Assembly: GCF_900141915.1 (NCBI RefSeq) | Contig: NZ_FQZG01000003.1 | Span: 1-64,000 of the forward strand | Length of the DNA stretch: 64,000 bases | Direction of reading: 5' to 3' | From: Tessaracoccus bendigoensis DSM 12906 | GTDB lineage: Bacteria; Actinomycetota; Actinomycetes; Propionibacteriales; Propionibacteriaceae | In this document: positions 36,407-45,170 of the stretch, in pieces | How the letters are laid out: each line of letters starts with the position of its first letter | Position numbering within the stretch: the stretch's first letter is position 1 | Notes under the pieces: generated by a model | Told to the model about the DNA's origin: nothing | What the model saw: the letters and a program-made list of their open reading frames with translations, nothing else | Databases searched by the model: none | Position numbers and translations under genes: made by a program

Positions 36407-37599
36407 CGCGGTACGGCCGCACTGAGGGTGCAGCCTCCTCCTTCAGTGGTCTCGATCTCCAGGGTGCCGCCGATGTTGGTGAGCCGCTGCCGGATCCCGG
36501 GCAGCCCGTGTCCGGTCCCGACGACGGCAGGGTCGAACCCGCGCCCGTCGTCGCGGACGTCGAGGCGCGCCTCGTCGGCGGAGTAACCGAGCGTCACCAT
36601 GACCCGCTGTGCAGCCGCGTGTCTGACGACGTTGGCGAGGGCCTCCTGACAGATCCTGAGGAGTTCGGAGTCGTAGGGGGTGGGGGCCGGCTCCCCGTCC
36701 AGGGTGAACTGCGCATCGATGCGCGACGCCTCTGCGACCTGACGAACGAGTCGTGCGATCGCGGCAGGGAGGGCGTCCTCGTCGAGACGGGGCGAGGCGA
36801 GAGCTCGGACAGCCCGGCGGGCCTCCCCCAGCGCGTCCCGGGCGGTAGCCCCGGCCCGCTGCAGACGTGCGGTGTGGTCACGGGCCGCGATGTCGGACGC
36901 GGCCTCGAGCTGGGTGATGATCCCGACCAGGCTCTGAGCGACGGTGTCGTGGATCTCCCGCGACAATCGCGCGCGCTCCTCCTCGACGCCGGCGTCGCGG
37001 GCCTGGGCCAGGAGCTGATCCTGCAGGCGTGCGTTGCGCTCCTCAGAGTCGCGCAGCTCGGCGACCACACGTTCGAGGTCCAGCATGGTCCGCTCCCGTT
37101 GACGTTCGATCAGCATGATCAGCAAGGCGACTCCGATGTTCACGGCCAGGAACAGGGCGTACACCGGCCAGGACCACAGCGGCGAGCGCGAGCCGCCGAT
37201 CTGCGCGTAGGCACAGGCAGCGGCCGTGACCACCATGGCGGCCGAGCGTTGCCTGCCACGCGAGACGAGAGGCGCCTCGAGGTAGCCCAGGAACGCGTAC
37301 AACCCATATACCGGAGACATCAGCACCAGTAGGCATCCGGCCAGGAGCGCCGGCCAGAAGCCGACCCGGCGGAGACCAACGTCGGGTGGGCGCACCATCA
37401 GCCAGACGCGCCAGGCAGCTGCCGCGAGCGTGAGGACGACCATGCCGGGGACCCACCGGGGGTCGACCGCCGGCGCCCCGACCACTGCCAGCGAGACGGA
37501 CACCGCCAGGCTCGCCACCAGCAAGGAGAGGGCGATCGGGTCCAGAGCAGATCCGATGGAACGTGGGCGAGTCACGGTCTCCATTCTGCCGGTGCTCAT
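36403..37599 (-). CDS. Sensor histidine kinase (HisKA_3 type)
   Basis: About 398 residues from the ATG at 37599, whose ATGA overlaps the permease stop. Residues 20-170 hold five or so hydrophobic segments, with no large extracellular domain, so sensing is probably within the membrane. A short coiled coil leads to the H-box (SREIHDTVAQSLVGIITQLE), and the HATPase has the N-box NVVRHAAA and G-box DDGRGFD. Kinases of this architecture commonly sense cell-envelope damage or membrane-active peptides together with an ABC pump. Confidence 0.9.
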   Translation of the reverse strand: MSTGRMETVTRPRSIGSALDPIALSLLVASLAVSVSLAVVGAPAVDPRWVPGMVVLTLAAAAWRVWLMVRPPDVGLRRVGFWPALLAGCLLVLMSPVYGLYAFLGYLEAPLVSRGRQRSAAMVVTAAACAYAQIGGSRSPLWSWPVYALFLAVNIGVALLIMLIERQRERTMLDLERVVAELRDSEERNARLQDQLLAQARDAGVEEERARLSREIHDTVAQSLVGIITQLEAASDIAARDHTARLQRAGATARDALGEARRAVRALASPRLDEDALPAAIARLVRQVAEASRIDAQFTLDGEPAPTPYDSELLRICQEALANVVRHAAAQRVMVTLGYSADEARLDVRDDGRGFDPAVVGTGHGLPGIRQRLTNIGGTLEIETTEGGGCTLSAAVPR

Positions 37600-38333
37600 T
37601 CCCAGCGGAATGAGCGGGTCGCGATGGAGAAGCCCCCAACGGTCCACAACCCCAACGCGATGAGCGGCTGAGCTGCGATCGGCTGTCCCGCCGCGGCGGC
37701 GCCAAGGACGGAGGCCGCCGCGCCGCCAGGTGTCCAGTCGGAGATCGTCGCCAACCACCCGGGGAACAGCACCCGGGGAAACCACATCCCGGCAAAGAAC
37801 CACATGATGGCCGCGAGCGCAGCACCCACGCCGGCAGCGACGCGCGGGTTGGCGATGACGGCCGCCAACATCGAGCCGACCGCGAGGAACGAGGTCGCGA
37901 CGAGGACCAGAAGCAGGGACTGCAGCGCGAGCCGTCCCATGACGCCGACGCCGAACAACAGCGGGAAGGTTAGCAGAACGAGCCCGACGACCAGGCTGAT
38001 CGTCAGGATGAGGGCCAGAATCGCCGCCAGCAGGTCGCGGGGGTGAGCCGGTGTCGTCCGGAGGCGCCGCAGGAAGCCGAGTTCGCGGTACTGGCCGATG
38101 AACATCGGCATCATCTGCAGGGCCAGCATCGTGGCGGCGAACACGATGAGCGTCGGCTGGTACGACTCGATGACGCTCAGCCCTCCGAAGTTGGGCAGGG
38201 GCTCACGGGCGCCGGGGATCAGGCACATCACGACGAGAGCTGCGATCGGGATGAGGATCGTCCAGATGACGACGGCAGGGTTGCGGAGCAGGAGCCGTAA
38301 CTCGTTGCGGAAGAGGGCGATGGTGGCATGCAT
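37596..38333 (-). CDS. ABC-2 type transporter permease
   Basis: 245 residues with six hydrophobic segments in the ABC-2 arrangement: FRNELRLLLRNPAVVIWTIL at the N-terminus, a periplasmic loop, then GQYRELGFLRRLRTTPAHPRDLLAA. It starts two bases after the ATPase stop and overlaps the kinase start. It would export a drug, lipid or peptide together with the ATPase. Confidence 0.88.
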   Translation of the reverse strand: MHATIALFRNELRLLLRNPAVVIWTILIPIAALVVMCLIPGAREPLPNFGGLSVIESYQPTLIVFAATMLALQMMPMFIGQYRELGFLRRLRTTPAHPRDLLAAILALILTISLVVGLVLLTFPLLFGVGVMGRLALQSLLLVLVATSFLAVGSMLAAVIANPRVAAGVGAALAAIMWFFAGMWFPRVLFPGWLATISDWTPGGAAASVLGAAAAGQPIAAQPLIALGLWTVGGFSIATRSFRWE

Positions 38334-38335
38334 GG

Positions 38336-39232
38336 TCAGTTCTCCTGGGTGACGCGCAGATAGGCATCGTCGAGGGTGGGTCCGGTGACCCGTAGGTGGT
38401 TGGCGGTGATGCCACGCGCGATCAGCTCGGCGAGGACTGTCTGTGGCGCGGCGGCGTCGCCGCCAACGGTGACCTGTCCGTGGTCGACGGTCGCGCTGGC
38501 GATCCCGGGCAGGCTGAGCAGGTCAGCCGGATCGATCGGCTCGGACGGAACGAAGGTGACCGTCTGTCTTCCCCCGGACGTCGCAAGCTCAGCGGGGCTC
38601 CCCGTCGCCACAATGCGGCCGTCGTCCACGATGTACACGCGGTCGCACAGGTGGGACGCCTCCTCCATCGAATGGGTGACCAGCAGGATCGTCATGCCTT
38701 CGTCAGTCAGCTTCTGAAGGTATGCCCAGATGTCGCGGCGTGCGGCGGGATCGAGGCCGGTGGTCAACTCGTCGAGGATCGCAACCTTGGGCCGTCCCAC
38801 CAGGGCCAACGCGATCGACAGCCGCTGCTGCTGCCCGCCCGACAGCTTCTCGAAGCGCTGGTGGGCTTGGCTGGTGAGCCCGAGGAGTTCGAGCAGTTCG
38901 GCAGTGCGGCGCGGGTTGCGGTAGAAGGCTGCGAACAGTTCGATTGCCTCGGCCGGCGTGATCTTGGCGGGCAGGTGGCACTGCTGCAACTGCATGCCGA
39001 GGATCTGACGGAGTTCGGGATTCTTGGCGGCCGGGTCGATACCCGCAACCCGGATCGTCCCGACATCCGGCGTCCGCAAGCCGCCGATGCACTCCACCGT
39101 CGTGGTCTTGCCGGCGCCGTTTGGGCCGAGGACCCCGACGATCTCGCCGTCATCAACCGTCAAGTCGATTCCGTGGAGTACTTCGCGTGCACCATAGGAC
39201 TTCCGCAGCCCCTGGACTGTGATCAACGTCAT
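38336..39232 (-). CDS. ABC transporter ATP-binding protein
   Basis: About 298 residues from the ATG at 39232, chosen because the protein then begins directly with the ABC core (MTLITVQGLRKSYGAREVL). Walker A GPNGAGKT at 36-43, signature LSGGQQQRLS near 133, Walker B AILDELTTGLD with Leu where Pro is usual, and the VTHS switch histidine. The C-terminal 70 residues resemble the accessory domain of drug-export ATPases. It is the first gene of the exporter and two-component operon. Confidence 0.92.
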   Translation of the reverse strand: MTLITVQGLRKSYGAREVLHGIDLTVDDGEIVGVLGPNGAGKTTTVECIGGLRTPDVGTIRVAGIDPAAKNPELRQILGMQLQQCHLPAKITPAEAIELFAAFYRNPRRTAELLELLGLTSQAHQRFEKLSGGQQQRLSIALALVGRPKVAILDELTTGLDPAARRDIWAYLQKLTDEGMTILLVTHSMEEASHLCDRVYIVDDGRIVATGSPAELATSGGRQTVTFVPSEPIDPADLLSLPGIASATVDHGQVTVGGDAAAPQTVLAELIARGITANHLRVTGPTLDDAYLRVTQEN

Positions 39233-39290
39233 GCCCTCAGCCTCCCCGCGACACCTGGGGGTGACATCGCCCGGTCGGTTCGACCCTTCA

Positions 39291-39306
39291 TCATCCGAAC
39301 GGATGA
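39291..39306. promoter_or_regulatory. Inverted repeat between exporter operon and serine hydrolase
   Basis: TCATCC-GAAC-GGATGA is a perfect 6-bp inverted repeat in the 124-base divergent intergenic region. It is a good candidate for the binding site of the NarL-type response regulator encoded in the operon, which would let it control both directions. Nearby, TAGGTT at 39347-39352 could be a -10 box for the rightward gene. Confidence 0.5.
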
Positions 39307-39356
39307 CAAGCGGCACCCGGTCGGGCGCATGCCGGCCCCGGCGATAGGTTGACGAG

Positions 39357-40829
39357 GTGAACACCACCCGGCCCCGCACCTCACACCCGTGGTTGAGCCT
39401 GCTGGTCGGGATCATTGTGGGTGCTGTTGCCCTCCTGGTGCTCGGCCCCCGCCCCGCCGGACTGGGCACCCCCACCGGCAACCCGGCCCTGGCCCGCGAC
39501 GCGTCCGCGGCCCTCGCCAGTGCCAGGAACGTCGAAACGATCAGCGTCGCCCGGATCCGCGACGGCCACGCGTCCTGGGCCGGCTTCGGTGAGGTGAGCC
39601 CGGACAGCCGGTACGAGCTCGGCTCGATCACGAAGACGTTCGACGGGCTCCTGCTCGCGGACGCTGCCCAGCGCGGCGAAGTGCGCCTGGACGACCCGCT
39701 GGAGTCCCACCTGACCGAGTTGGCCGGCACCGAGGTGGGCTCAACGACACTGGCCGAGCTCGTGAGCCACCGCGCAGGGCTGCCCAGCCTGATCAGCCTC
39801 GACATGGTGCGCCTCGTCGCCGAGGACCTCGCCGGCGCCGCACTGTCCGCCTACACCACCGCCACCCCGGACCAGGTGATCCGGGACTCGGCCGCCGTGA
39901 AGCTGTCGGGTCGGGGCACCATGCAGTACTCCAACGTCGGCGCGTCCCTGCTCGGCTTCGCCCTCGCCCGCGCGGCGGGAGCACCCGACTGGGCCACCTA
40001 CGTGCGCGCGCGGCTCCTCGAGCCGCTCGGCATGCACGACACCTCCGTCGGCGAGCCCGGTCGCCCCTCGTCCGACCTGATGCCACCACACCAGGGGCTG
40101 GGCAGCCCCACCGAAGCCTGGACGGGCAGCGGCTACGCCCCAGCCGGCCTCGGGGTCACCACGACCGCCGCCGACCTCACCCGCTACGCCCAGGCCATCC
40201 TCGACGGCACCGCTCCCGGCGTTGAGGCTCTCGATGCGCGCTGGCCGGCGATGATGGGCTGGCAGATCGGCCTGGCCTGGATCGTCACCGACACCGAGGA
40301 GGGCCCGGTTGCCTGGCACAACGGGGGCACCGGCGGCACCCGCACCGTGCTGGCGATCGACCGCTCCCGCGGGCAGGCGGCACTCGTCCTGAACAACAGC
40401 ACCCAGGACGTGACCGGCGCCGGGATGGACCTGATGGGCACTCCCTTCGATGACTCCGTGGCGCTGCCCCCCTTCGACACCGACACGGTCGCCTGGGTCG
40501 GCGTCGGTGCCCTGCTCACGCTGCTGTTCTCCGTGGGTGCCGTCCGCGGACGGAGCCGGGCCCGCATCCTGGGACAAGGGCTCGCCGCTGCCGGCGCGCT
40601 CCTGCTGTGGTGGATCGCTGCCCCGTGGGACTGGGCCGCGCCGTGGGTCTTCGGCGCTGCCGCCGGGCTCACCCTGGCCGCGACCATGGTGACGGCGCGG
40701 CGCTGGGCCCACCTGCCGTGGATGCCGCAGCGCTGGCGTCACGGGACAGTGATCACCCTCGCCCTGGGAGGCGCCTGGCTGGCCGCCATGGTCACGCTGG
40801 CGCTCTGGGTGGCAACACTCGCGCCCTGA
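39357..40829 (+). CDS. Beta-lactamase-family serine hydrolase with C-terminal membrane helices
   Basis: 490 residues from a GTG at 39357. An N-terminal membrane helix (about 13-30) is followed by a class C/esterase-type domain with S90-I-T-K93, Y191-S-N and H321-N-G-G in the right order and spacing. The last 110 residues have four hydrophobic segments. These proteins act on peptidoglycan or esters outside the cell; the true substrate cannot be told. Transcription may begin very near the GTG, with a possible leaderless message. Divergent from the ABC/two-component operon, hence likely part of the same envelope-stress response. Confidence 0.85.
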   Translation: MNTTRPRTSHPWLSLLVGIIVGAVALLVLGPRPAGLGTPTGNPALARDASAALASARNVETISVARIRDGHASWAGFGEVSPDSRYELGSITKTFDGLLLADAAQRGEVRLDDPLESHLTELAGTEVGSTTLAELVSHRAGLPSLISLDMVRLVAEDLAGAALSAYTTATPDQVIRDSAAVKLSGRGTMQYSNVGASLLGFALARAAGAPDWATYVRARLLEPLGMHDTSVGEPGRPSSDLMPPHQGLGSPTEAWTGSGYAPAGLGVTTTAADLTRYAQAILDGTAPGVEALDARWPAMMGWQIGLAWIVTDTEEGPVAWHNGGTGGTRTVLAIDRSRGQAALVLNNSTQDVTGAGMDLMGTPFDDSVALPPFDTDTVAWVGVGALLTLLFSVGAVRGRSRARILGQGLAAAGALLLWWIAAPWDWAAPWVFGAAAGLTLAATMVTARRWAHLPWMPQRWRHGTVITLALGGAWLAAMVTLALWVATLAP

Positions 40830-40895
40830 ACTTCGTCGCCGCAGGCTCGGTGGACATCACAGCCCAGCGTTCACCAGGGCCAACGTGAGCCTCCG

Positions 40896-40911
40896 TGATG
40901 TTGTGACATCA
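40896..40911. promoter_or_regulatory. Perfect inverted repeat upstream of DUF5701 remnant
   Basis: TGATGT-TGTG-ACATCA, six paired bases around a four-base centre, 50 bases before the ATG at 40961. Probably an operator for a helix-turn-helix regulator not identified here. It could also act as a weak hairpin after the serine hydrolase gene, but it lacks a T tract. Confidence 0.4.
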
Positions 40912-40960
40912 GCCGCCGATGCACCACTCCCCTGTTGGCGGTCCCGTGCAGACTGGTCCG

Positions 40961-41567
40961 ATGACGTTGCGACTGCAGGTTGATCGATTGGCCGACCTGG
41001 GTCTGGCTGAAATGGCCGGGATGAGCACTGACGCGTTCCGGGGACTCGCGGACGGCCTTGCTGGAGACGGCGTCCTGTGTGTTCACCCTGCGCTGGTGCC
41101 GCCCTCGTTGTTTGCGCCTCTGCTGCGGCACAACGGCCGACCCGGGTTCGTCGTAGAGGACATGAACGATCTCGACGAGTTCCTTTCCGATCGGCACGGT
41201 CAGGCTGCCTGACCGTGCCTTGTACCTGCTGCGGGACGTGGACCGCGGAGACGACCTGCTGGGCTGGACGCCGAACGCCGCACTGCCGGAAATCGTGGGT
41301 CAGGGGCGGACGCCGCTCACGATCAGCGAGGGCATCAGTTGGCTGTTGCAGGACCCCAGCAGTCTCGAGCCCAACCGGTGCTTCATGTGCGTCGGCTCCC
41401 GCAAGGCTGCCGCCCGTGGCGTTGATGCACGAGCCCCGGCGATCTGGATCAGCCGCGGGACGGGCCGCGACGGTCAGGCCCGACGTGACGCCCCCAAGGT
41501 CGGATGGTGCTGGGCCGGGAACAACCACGCGTGGCTGGGATTCGCCTCGACCTCCGGCCGCGACTGA
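40961..41567 (+). pseudogene. DUF5701 family protein, frameshifted
   Basis: From the ATG at 40961 the frame reads LQVDRLADLGLAEMAGMSTD and on to VVEDMNDLDEFLS, then runs into a stop at 41210-41212. The next frame continues IGTVRLPDRALYLLRDVDRG and on to NAPKVGWCWAGNNHAWLGFAS-like sequence ending 41567. The joined product matches DUF5701 along its length. An extra T in CCTTTCCG at 41182-41189 explains the shift (expected DEFLPIGTV). Function of DUF5701 is unknown. Either a decayed gene or a one-base sequencing insertion. Confidence 0.8.
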
Positions 41568-41615
41568 CCTGCCCGCCACGTCACCGAGCCGTCGAGGAGT
41601 GGCGACCTCCGACTG

Positions 41616-43064
41616 CTACAACGCCGCCACCTCGGCGACCGCCGCCACCTCGGAGGTGCTGACTGCACCCCCTGCCAGCGTGCCCCCGCGCGCCCCAGTG
41701 ACAGCGGACGTCCCCGAGGGCGGCACCCCGCCCGCTCCGGTGGAGTTCTGCGACCCGGCCGAGGCTGCGTTGGGTGGGCCTCCCCAGCCGCCGCCGTCGA
41801 ATCTGTTGGCGGCGTTGGCGACGGTGGGATCGTCAGGGTAGGTGGGGTCGGCCGGCCCGGTGTCGGTGCCACCGTTGCCGCCTGGCTGGCCAGAGTTGGC
41901 CCGGACGCCCCGGCGCGAGTAGTCGGGCGGGAAGTTGTTGTGGCCGACGCCCATCTGGTTGGTCTCGTCGGCGCCCATGGCCGCGGCTGCACCGCCCACG
42001 GCGGCCATGACGCCGATTCCGGCCGAGAACACCTGACCGGCCGGGCCCATGCCGGCCGCGAATCGGCCAATCGTGGTCGCCGCGGCGCCATCCTCGCCCG
42101 AGGTGCGTCCGGCCTCGTCGGTCGTGGTGGCAGCACTGCTGCCAGTCTGGCGTCCGGCGAGGACGCCGCCGATGCCGCCAGCAGCCGCCAGCCCCGCGCG
42201 CAGAGCGGACCCGGACGTGCTGCCCGGATCGGTGAACGCGAACAGCTTGTAGAGCGCAAGCGGGGAGAACGACGACACGCAGATGAGCACAACGCCGACG
42301 AACGCCGTCCCGATTGACTTCAAGACGTCGTCCTCACCGCCGACCGCCACCTCGGTGGTGATCCTCACGCCGATGCCGAGCGCGAGCACCATCAGGGGCG
42401 GGGTGAGTGCGGCGGCATGGAACCAGCGGAACGACTTCCAGAACCAGCCGCGTCCGAAGTCTGTGACCAGCCCGGCCGCCGCGATGGGTGTGACCGCGGC
42501 GAGAACGAGCAGGGAGGCAGCGCGGGCCACCATCACCAGGGTGTGGCCGATCGCCGCGAGCCACAGCAGCATCCCCATGACGCCGAGGATGACCGCGACG
42601 GTGCCGTTGGTGATGTCGCTGGCGGTGAACGGTTCCCACGGTTCCCACTCGCTCCAGCGGGTGACGTTGAGCAGTGACTGCATTAGGGCTTTGGTCAGGC
42701 CGCTGCAGGCCGCGACCAGGGTGACCCCGTAGCCCACCCAGGCGAACCACACGAACCCGAACTGGGCGGCGCCGACGAGGAGCCGGCCTATGCTGTGCCC
42801 GTCCCGCTTCCCGAGGGCGACGCCGACCTGGACGAGCATGAGGATCCCGACCAGCGCGAGGGCGATCCAGAAGGTGGTCGCGTATAGCTCGCCGACCGGT
42901 CCGTCTTCGCCGAGGCTCGGGGTGAGGATCGCGTCCTCAAGTTCGAGGACCGCCCGGAGAACCCACAACCCGGCGTTCCACAGGGCCAGCATGGCCGCGG
43001 TCAGGCTGTCGGTCACCACGTTGGCGATGGCCGAGCCGAGCAGGCCGAACGGATCGATGGGCAT
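41616..43064 (-). CDS. VirB6/TrbL-like T4SS polytopic membrane protein
   Basis: 482 residues from the ATG at 43064, with GAAGGAG five bases upstream. Residues 1-300 hold about eight hydrophobic segments, including TTFWIALALVGILMLVQVGV, LGVMGMLLWLAAIGHTLVMV and VRTTTEV-like loops. The final 170 residues are a Gly/Ala/Thr-rich low-complexity tail. This matches the VirB6/TrbL layout of inner-membrane channel proteins. Last gene of T4SS operon 1; the next transfer gene on the same strand is at 30631, so cargo separates the two blocks. Confidence 0.82.
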   Translation of the reverse strand: MPIDPFGLLGSAIANVVTDSLTAAMLALWNAGLWVLRAVLELEDAILTPSLGEDGPVGELYATTFWIALALVGILMLVQVGVALGKRDGHSIGRLLVGAAQFGFVWFAWVGYGVTLVAACSGLTKALMQSLLNVTRWSEWEPWEPFTASDITNGTVAVILGVMGMLLWLAAIGHTLVMVARAASLLVLAAVTPIAAAGLVTDFGRGWFWKSFRWFHAAALTPPLMVLALGIGVRITTEVAVGGEDDVLKSIGTAFVGVVLICVSSFSPLALYKLFAFTDPGSTSGSALRAGLAAAGGIGGVLAGRQTGSSAATTTDEAGRTSGEDGAAATTIGRFAAGMGPAGQVFSAGIGVMAAVGGAAAAMGADETNQMGVGHNNFPPDYSRRGVRANSGQPGGNGGTDTGPADPTYPDDPTVANAANRFDGGGWGGPPNAASAGSQNSTGAGGVPPSGTSAVTGARGGTLAGGAVSTSEVAAVAEVAAL

Positions 43065-43074
43065 GGTGGCTCCT

Positions 43075-43890
43075 TCAGTTGGAGGCGACCGGCTGCCAGC
43101 CGGCCTCGACGGAGGCGTCCGAACCGGGCCAGGTCGACGGGGCCAGAACGGGTGGTGCGCCGGGGCCGATCAGCCAGCGGTCGCCGGTCCACTGCATGCG
43201 CTCGCAAGTGCCATAGCCCATGCGGGCCTCTGCCTTCAGCGCGGCGCGCACGTCGAGCAGCACGCACGCGACCACCCAGTCAGGGCCGTCGGTCCCCTTG
43301 ATCTGGAGGGCCGCGGGGGTGACGCTGACCAGGGTGCCGGGGTCCAACTGGTTCGACGACTGCCGGGCGTGGGTCAGGAACGACTGCACGTTGCGGGTCT
43401 GGGACCAGTCGGCAGCGCCCACACCGCCGGGCATCGCCCAGTCGCGATAGACCTCGGTGGCCAGCGGGAGCGACATCGCGGACAGCACGCGTACCTCGAT
43501 GGCCGCCAGTTGGGCGGCCGCGCCCTCGGGTGTGCGGGGGAAGCCGGACGACACACCACTGGCGCCGACCGTCGTGGCGACGGGCAGCCTGATCGCGGGA
43601 GGCAGGGCGATCGCCACACCCGGCGTAAGGCCAGCGTCCTCGGCCACCGTCGCCATCGGCGCTGCAGCAATGAGGTCGCGCTGCTGGGTAGGGTCGGCGT
43701 CCATGTGAGTGCTGCTTGGGAGGCCGTCGGGCGCGTTTCCCACTGAGAAGCTGGACACGAGGGTGTAGCCCAGCCCGTACAACAGCACGCCGCCCACCAG
43801 CAGCAGCCCCGCGAGGACGCCCAGCAACTGAGGGCGCGAGAGCGGCACGACCTCGGCTGAGTTCGTCGGGCGGGGTGGGCGGCGGAACAT
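43075..43890 (-). CDS. T4SS single-pass membrane protein (VirB8-like position)
   Basis: About 271 residues from the ATG at 43890, which shares one base with the previous stop. A short cytoplasmic part, one membrane helix (LLGVLAGLLLVGGVLLYGLGY, about 24-44) and a large extracytoplasmic domain (FPRTPEGAAAQLAAIEVRVL, then DWAMPGGVGAADW). The topology and place fit the VirB8-type assembly factor, but I see no specific signature. Upstream open frame to 44085 is a shadow. Confidence 0.65.
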   Translation of the reverse strand: MFRRPPRPTNSAEVVPLSRPQLLGVLAGLLLVGGVLLYGLGYTLVSSFSVGNAPDGLPSSTHMDADPTQQRDLIAAAPMATVAEDAGLTPGVAIALPPAIRLPVATTVGASGVSSGFPRTPEGAAAQLAAIEVRVLSAMSLPLATEVYRDWAMPGGVGAADWSQTRNVQSFLTHARQSSNQLDPGTLVSVTPAALQIKGTDGPDWVVACVLLDVRAALKAEARMGYGTCERMQWTGDRWLIGPGAPPVLAPSTWPGSDASVEAGWQPVASN

Positions 43891-44174
43891 CAGCCGACGC
43901 AGCCGTCGCCGAGGATGCCGTTGAGCATCCCGTAGCCACCCATCAGCACCACGGCGAGCACCAGGACGCCGGCGAGGCCGATGATGCCGCCCTTCGAGAG
44001 GTGCGGGGAGTGCGTTGCACGTCCGACGAGGATCGCCCCGACGGACACCAGAGCCGCGATGCCGAACAGCCACAGCACGGACCACAGGACCATGCCCGAG
44101 ATCTGGTCGGTGTAGGCGGCGACGCCCGTGGGAGCCACTGGGCAGATCTCCATCGGGACGATCAGCGGGTTCAT
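43890..44174 (-). CDS. Small two-helix T4SS protein (VirB2/TrbC-like)
   Basis: About 94 residues from the ATG at 44174, overlapping the previous stop. Two hydrophobic helices, MVLWSVLWLFGIAALVSVGAI and IIGLAGVLVLAVVLMGGYGM, separated by a short basic loop. The topology matches VirB2/TrbC pilins and related small membrane subunits in actinobacterial T4SS operons. No signal peptide is evident. Moderate certainty. Confidence 0.6.
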   Translation of the reverse strand: MNPLIVPMEICPVAPTGVAAYTDQISGMVLWSVLWLFGIAALVSVGAILVGRATHSPHLSKGGIIGLAGVLVLAVVLMGGYGMLNGILGDGCVG

Positions 44175-44923
44175 GTCGGTTCCTTTCGGAGGAGGGCGAG
44201 GACGTTCTCTGCCGCCTTGAGGAGCGGGGCGGGCAGCGGGTCGGGAGTCAGCCCGGTGACCTGCAGGCGAGAGTCCAGGGGGAAGTCGGCCAGGTGCACG
44301 CGCGCGGGTATCCCGGCTGCGGCGACCTTGACTGGACGCGGCCACCGCTTGATCGTTGGTCCCACGACCACCCCGAGCGCGTCGCGGCCCAAGAGCTCGG
44401 CGCACGACTCCAGGCGGCGGACCCCGGGCACCGTGGCATTCGAGACGAGGACGACGTCGTCGAGCGTCCGCAGCACTGACGCCAGCCACTCGCCCGGGCC
44501 TGACACGGTCGTCCAATTGGTGTCTACCAACGTCCACTCGACCGATGACTCGGTCGGCACCGGCAGGATCGCGTCGCCGGCGATGGGGCGCTCCAACAGG
44601 ACGTCGCCACGACTGCCGCGGCGCCACGGGCCAAAAGTTCCCAGTTCGGCATTGGCCGCGGCCGAGAAGCCGGACGCCAACGGCGGGCAGCATTCCACCA
44701 CCCGGGCCGGCACCGCGGCAGCGGTGGCCAGCGCCAGCGCCACCGTGGACGCCCCCACTCCGCCGGCGCAGCCCACGACGGCGACCACCCGCTCACCAGG
44801 CGCTGGCGTCCACGCGGTCGCAGCGCTCCGGGCGTTGGGCGCGGACCGGGGCCCGTGGGCGAACTCGCCCCCCTCGATCGCGCGCCAGGCCTCACGAAGC
44901 TCTGCCACGCTGTGCGCGGTCAC
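44171..44923 (-). CDS. MinD/ParA-like protein with degenerate P-loop
   Basis: 250 residues from a GTG at 44923 (GTGA overlap with the previous gene). The fold is ParA/MinD-like: VVAVVGCAGGVGASTVALAL at about 47-66 replaces the deviant Walker A GGVGKT/S with GGVGAST, so the catalytic lysine is absent. Later strands read TLVDTNW and DVVLVSNATVPGV, in the places of Walker B and switch regions. It may bind nucleotide poorly, or not at all, and act as a scaffold for the secretion apparatus. Third distinct relative of this fold in the window is the TadZ-like protein at 57909. Confidence 0.75.
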   Translation of the reverse strand: MTAHSVAELREAWRAIEGGEFAHGPRSAPNARSAATAWTPAPGERVVAVVGCAGGVGASTVALALATAAAVPARVVECCPPLASGFSAAANAELGTFGPWRRGSRGDVLLERPIAGDAILPVPTESSVEWTLVDTNWTTVSGPGEWLASVLRTLDDVVLVSNATVPGVRRLESCAELLGRDALGVVVGPTIKRWPRPVKVAAAGIPARVHLADFPLDSRLQVTGLTPDPLPAPLLKAAENVLALLRKEPT

Positions 44924-45117
44924 GACGGATCACCGCCCCGAGGGCGCCGATCCAGCAGTCCGGACAAGAGCATGGCCGGGGGCACCTTGGCCAGCTCGCG
45001 TCTGGCCTTCTGAACGTCCCGGAGTCTGCGCAGACAGCCGTCCAGGTCGTCCAGGGTCTCCGGCTCCATGGCCGCGATCTTCAACAGGGCGGCCACGTCG
45101 GCCGGAGTGCTGGTCAT
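44920..45117 (-). CDS. Small first gene of T4SS operon 1
   Basis: 65 residues from the ATG at 45117, preceded by GGAGGTGA, an almost perfect ribosome binding site. The sequence is a short helical protein (ADVAALLKIAAMEPETLDDL, then LRRLRDVQKARRELAKVPPA). No function recognised. It lies behind conjugation promoter copy 4 and overlaps the ParA-like gene. Confidence 0.65.
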   Translation of the reverse strand: MTSTPADVAALLKIAAMEPETLDDLDGCLRRLRDVQKARRELAKVPPAMLLSGLLDRRPRGGDPS

Positions 45118-45140
45118 CTCGGCATCACCTCCGCCATCCC

Positions 45141-45169
45141 TAACGGGACCTGCCCACCCCTGGTGGACA
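45141..45169 (-). promoter_or_regulatory. Conjugation promoter element, copy 4 (T4SS operon 1)
   Basis: On the minus strand: TGTCCAC, 16 bases, CCGTTAGG. It fits exactly in the gap between the stop of the sigma-like regulator (45171) and the start of the operon, 23 bases before the ATG. The regulator gene therefore reads into the operon it may control. Confidence 0.78.
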
Positions 45170-45170
45170 G

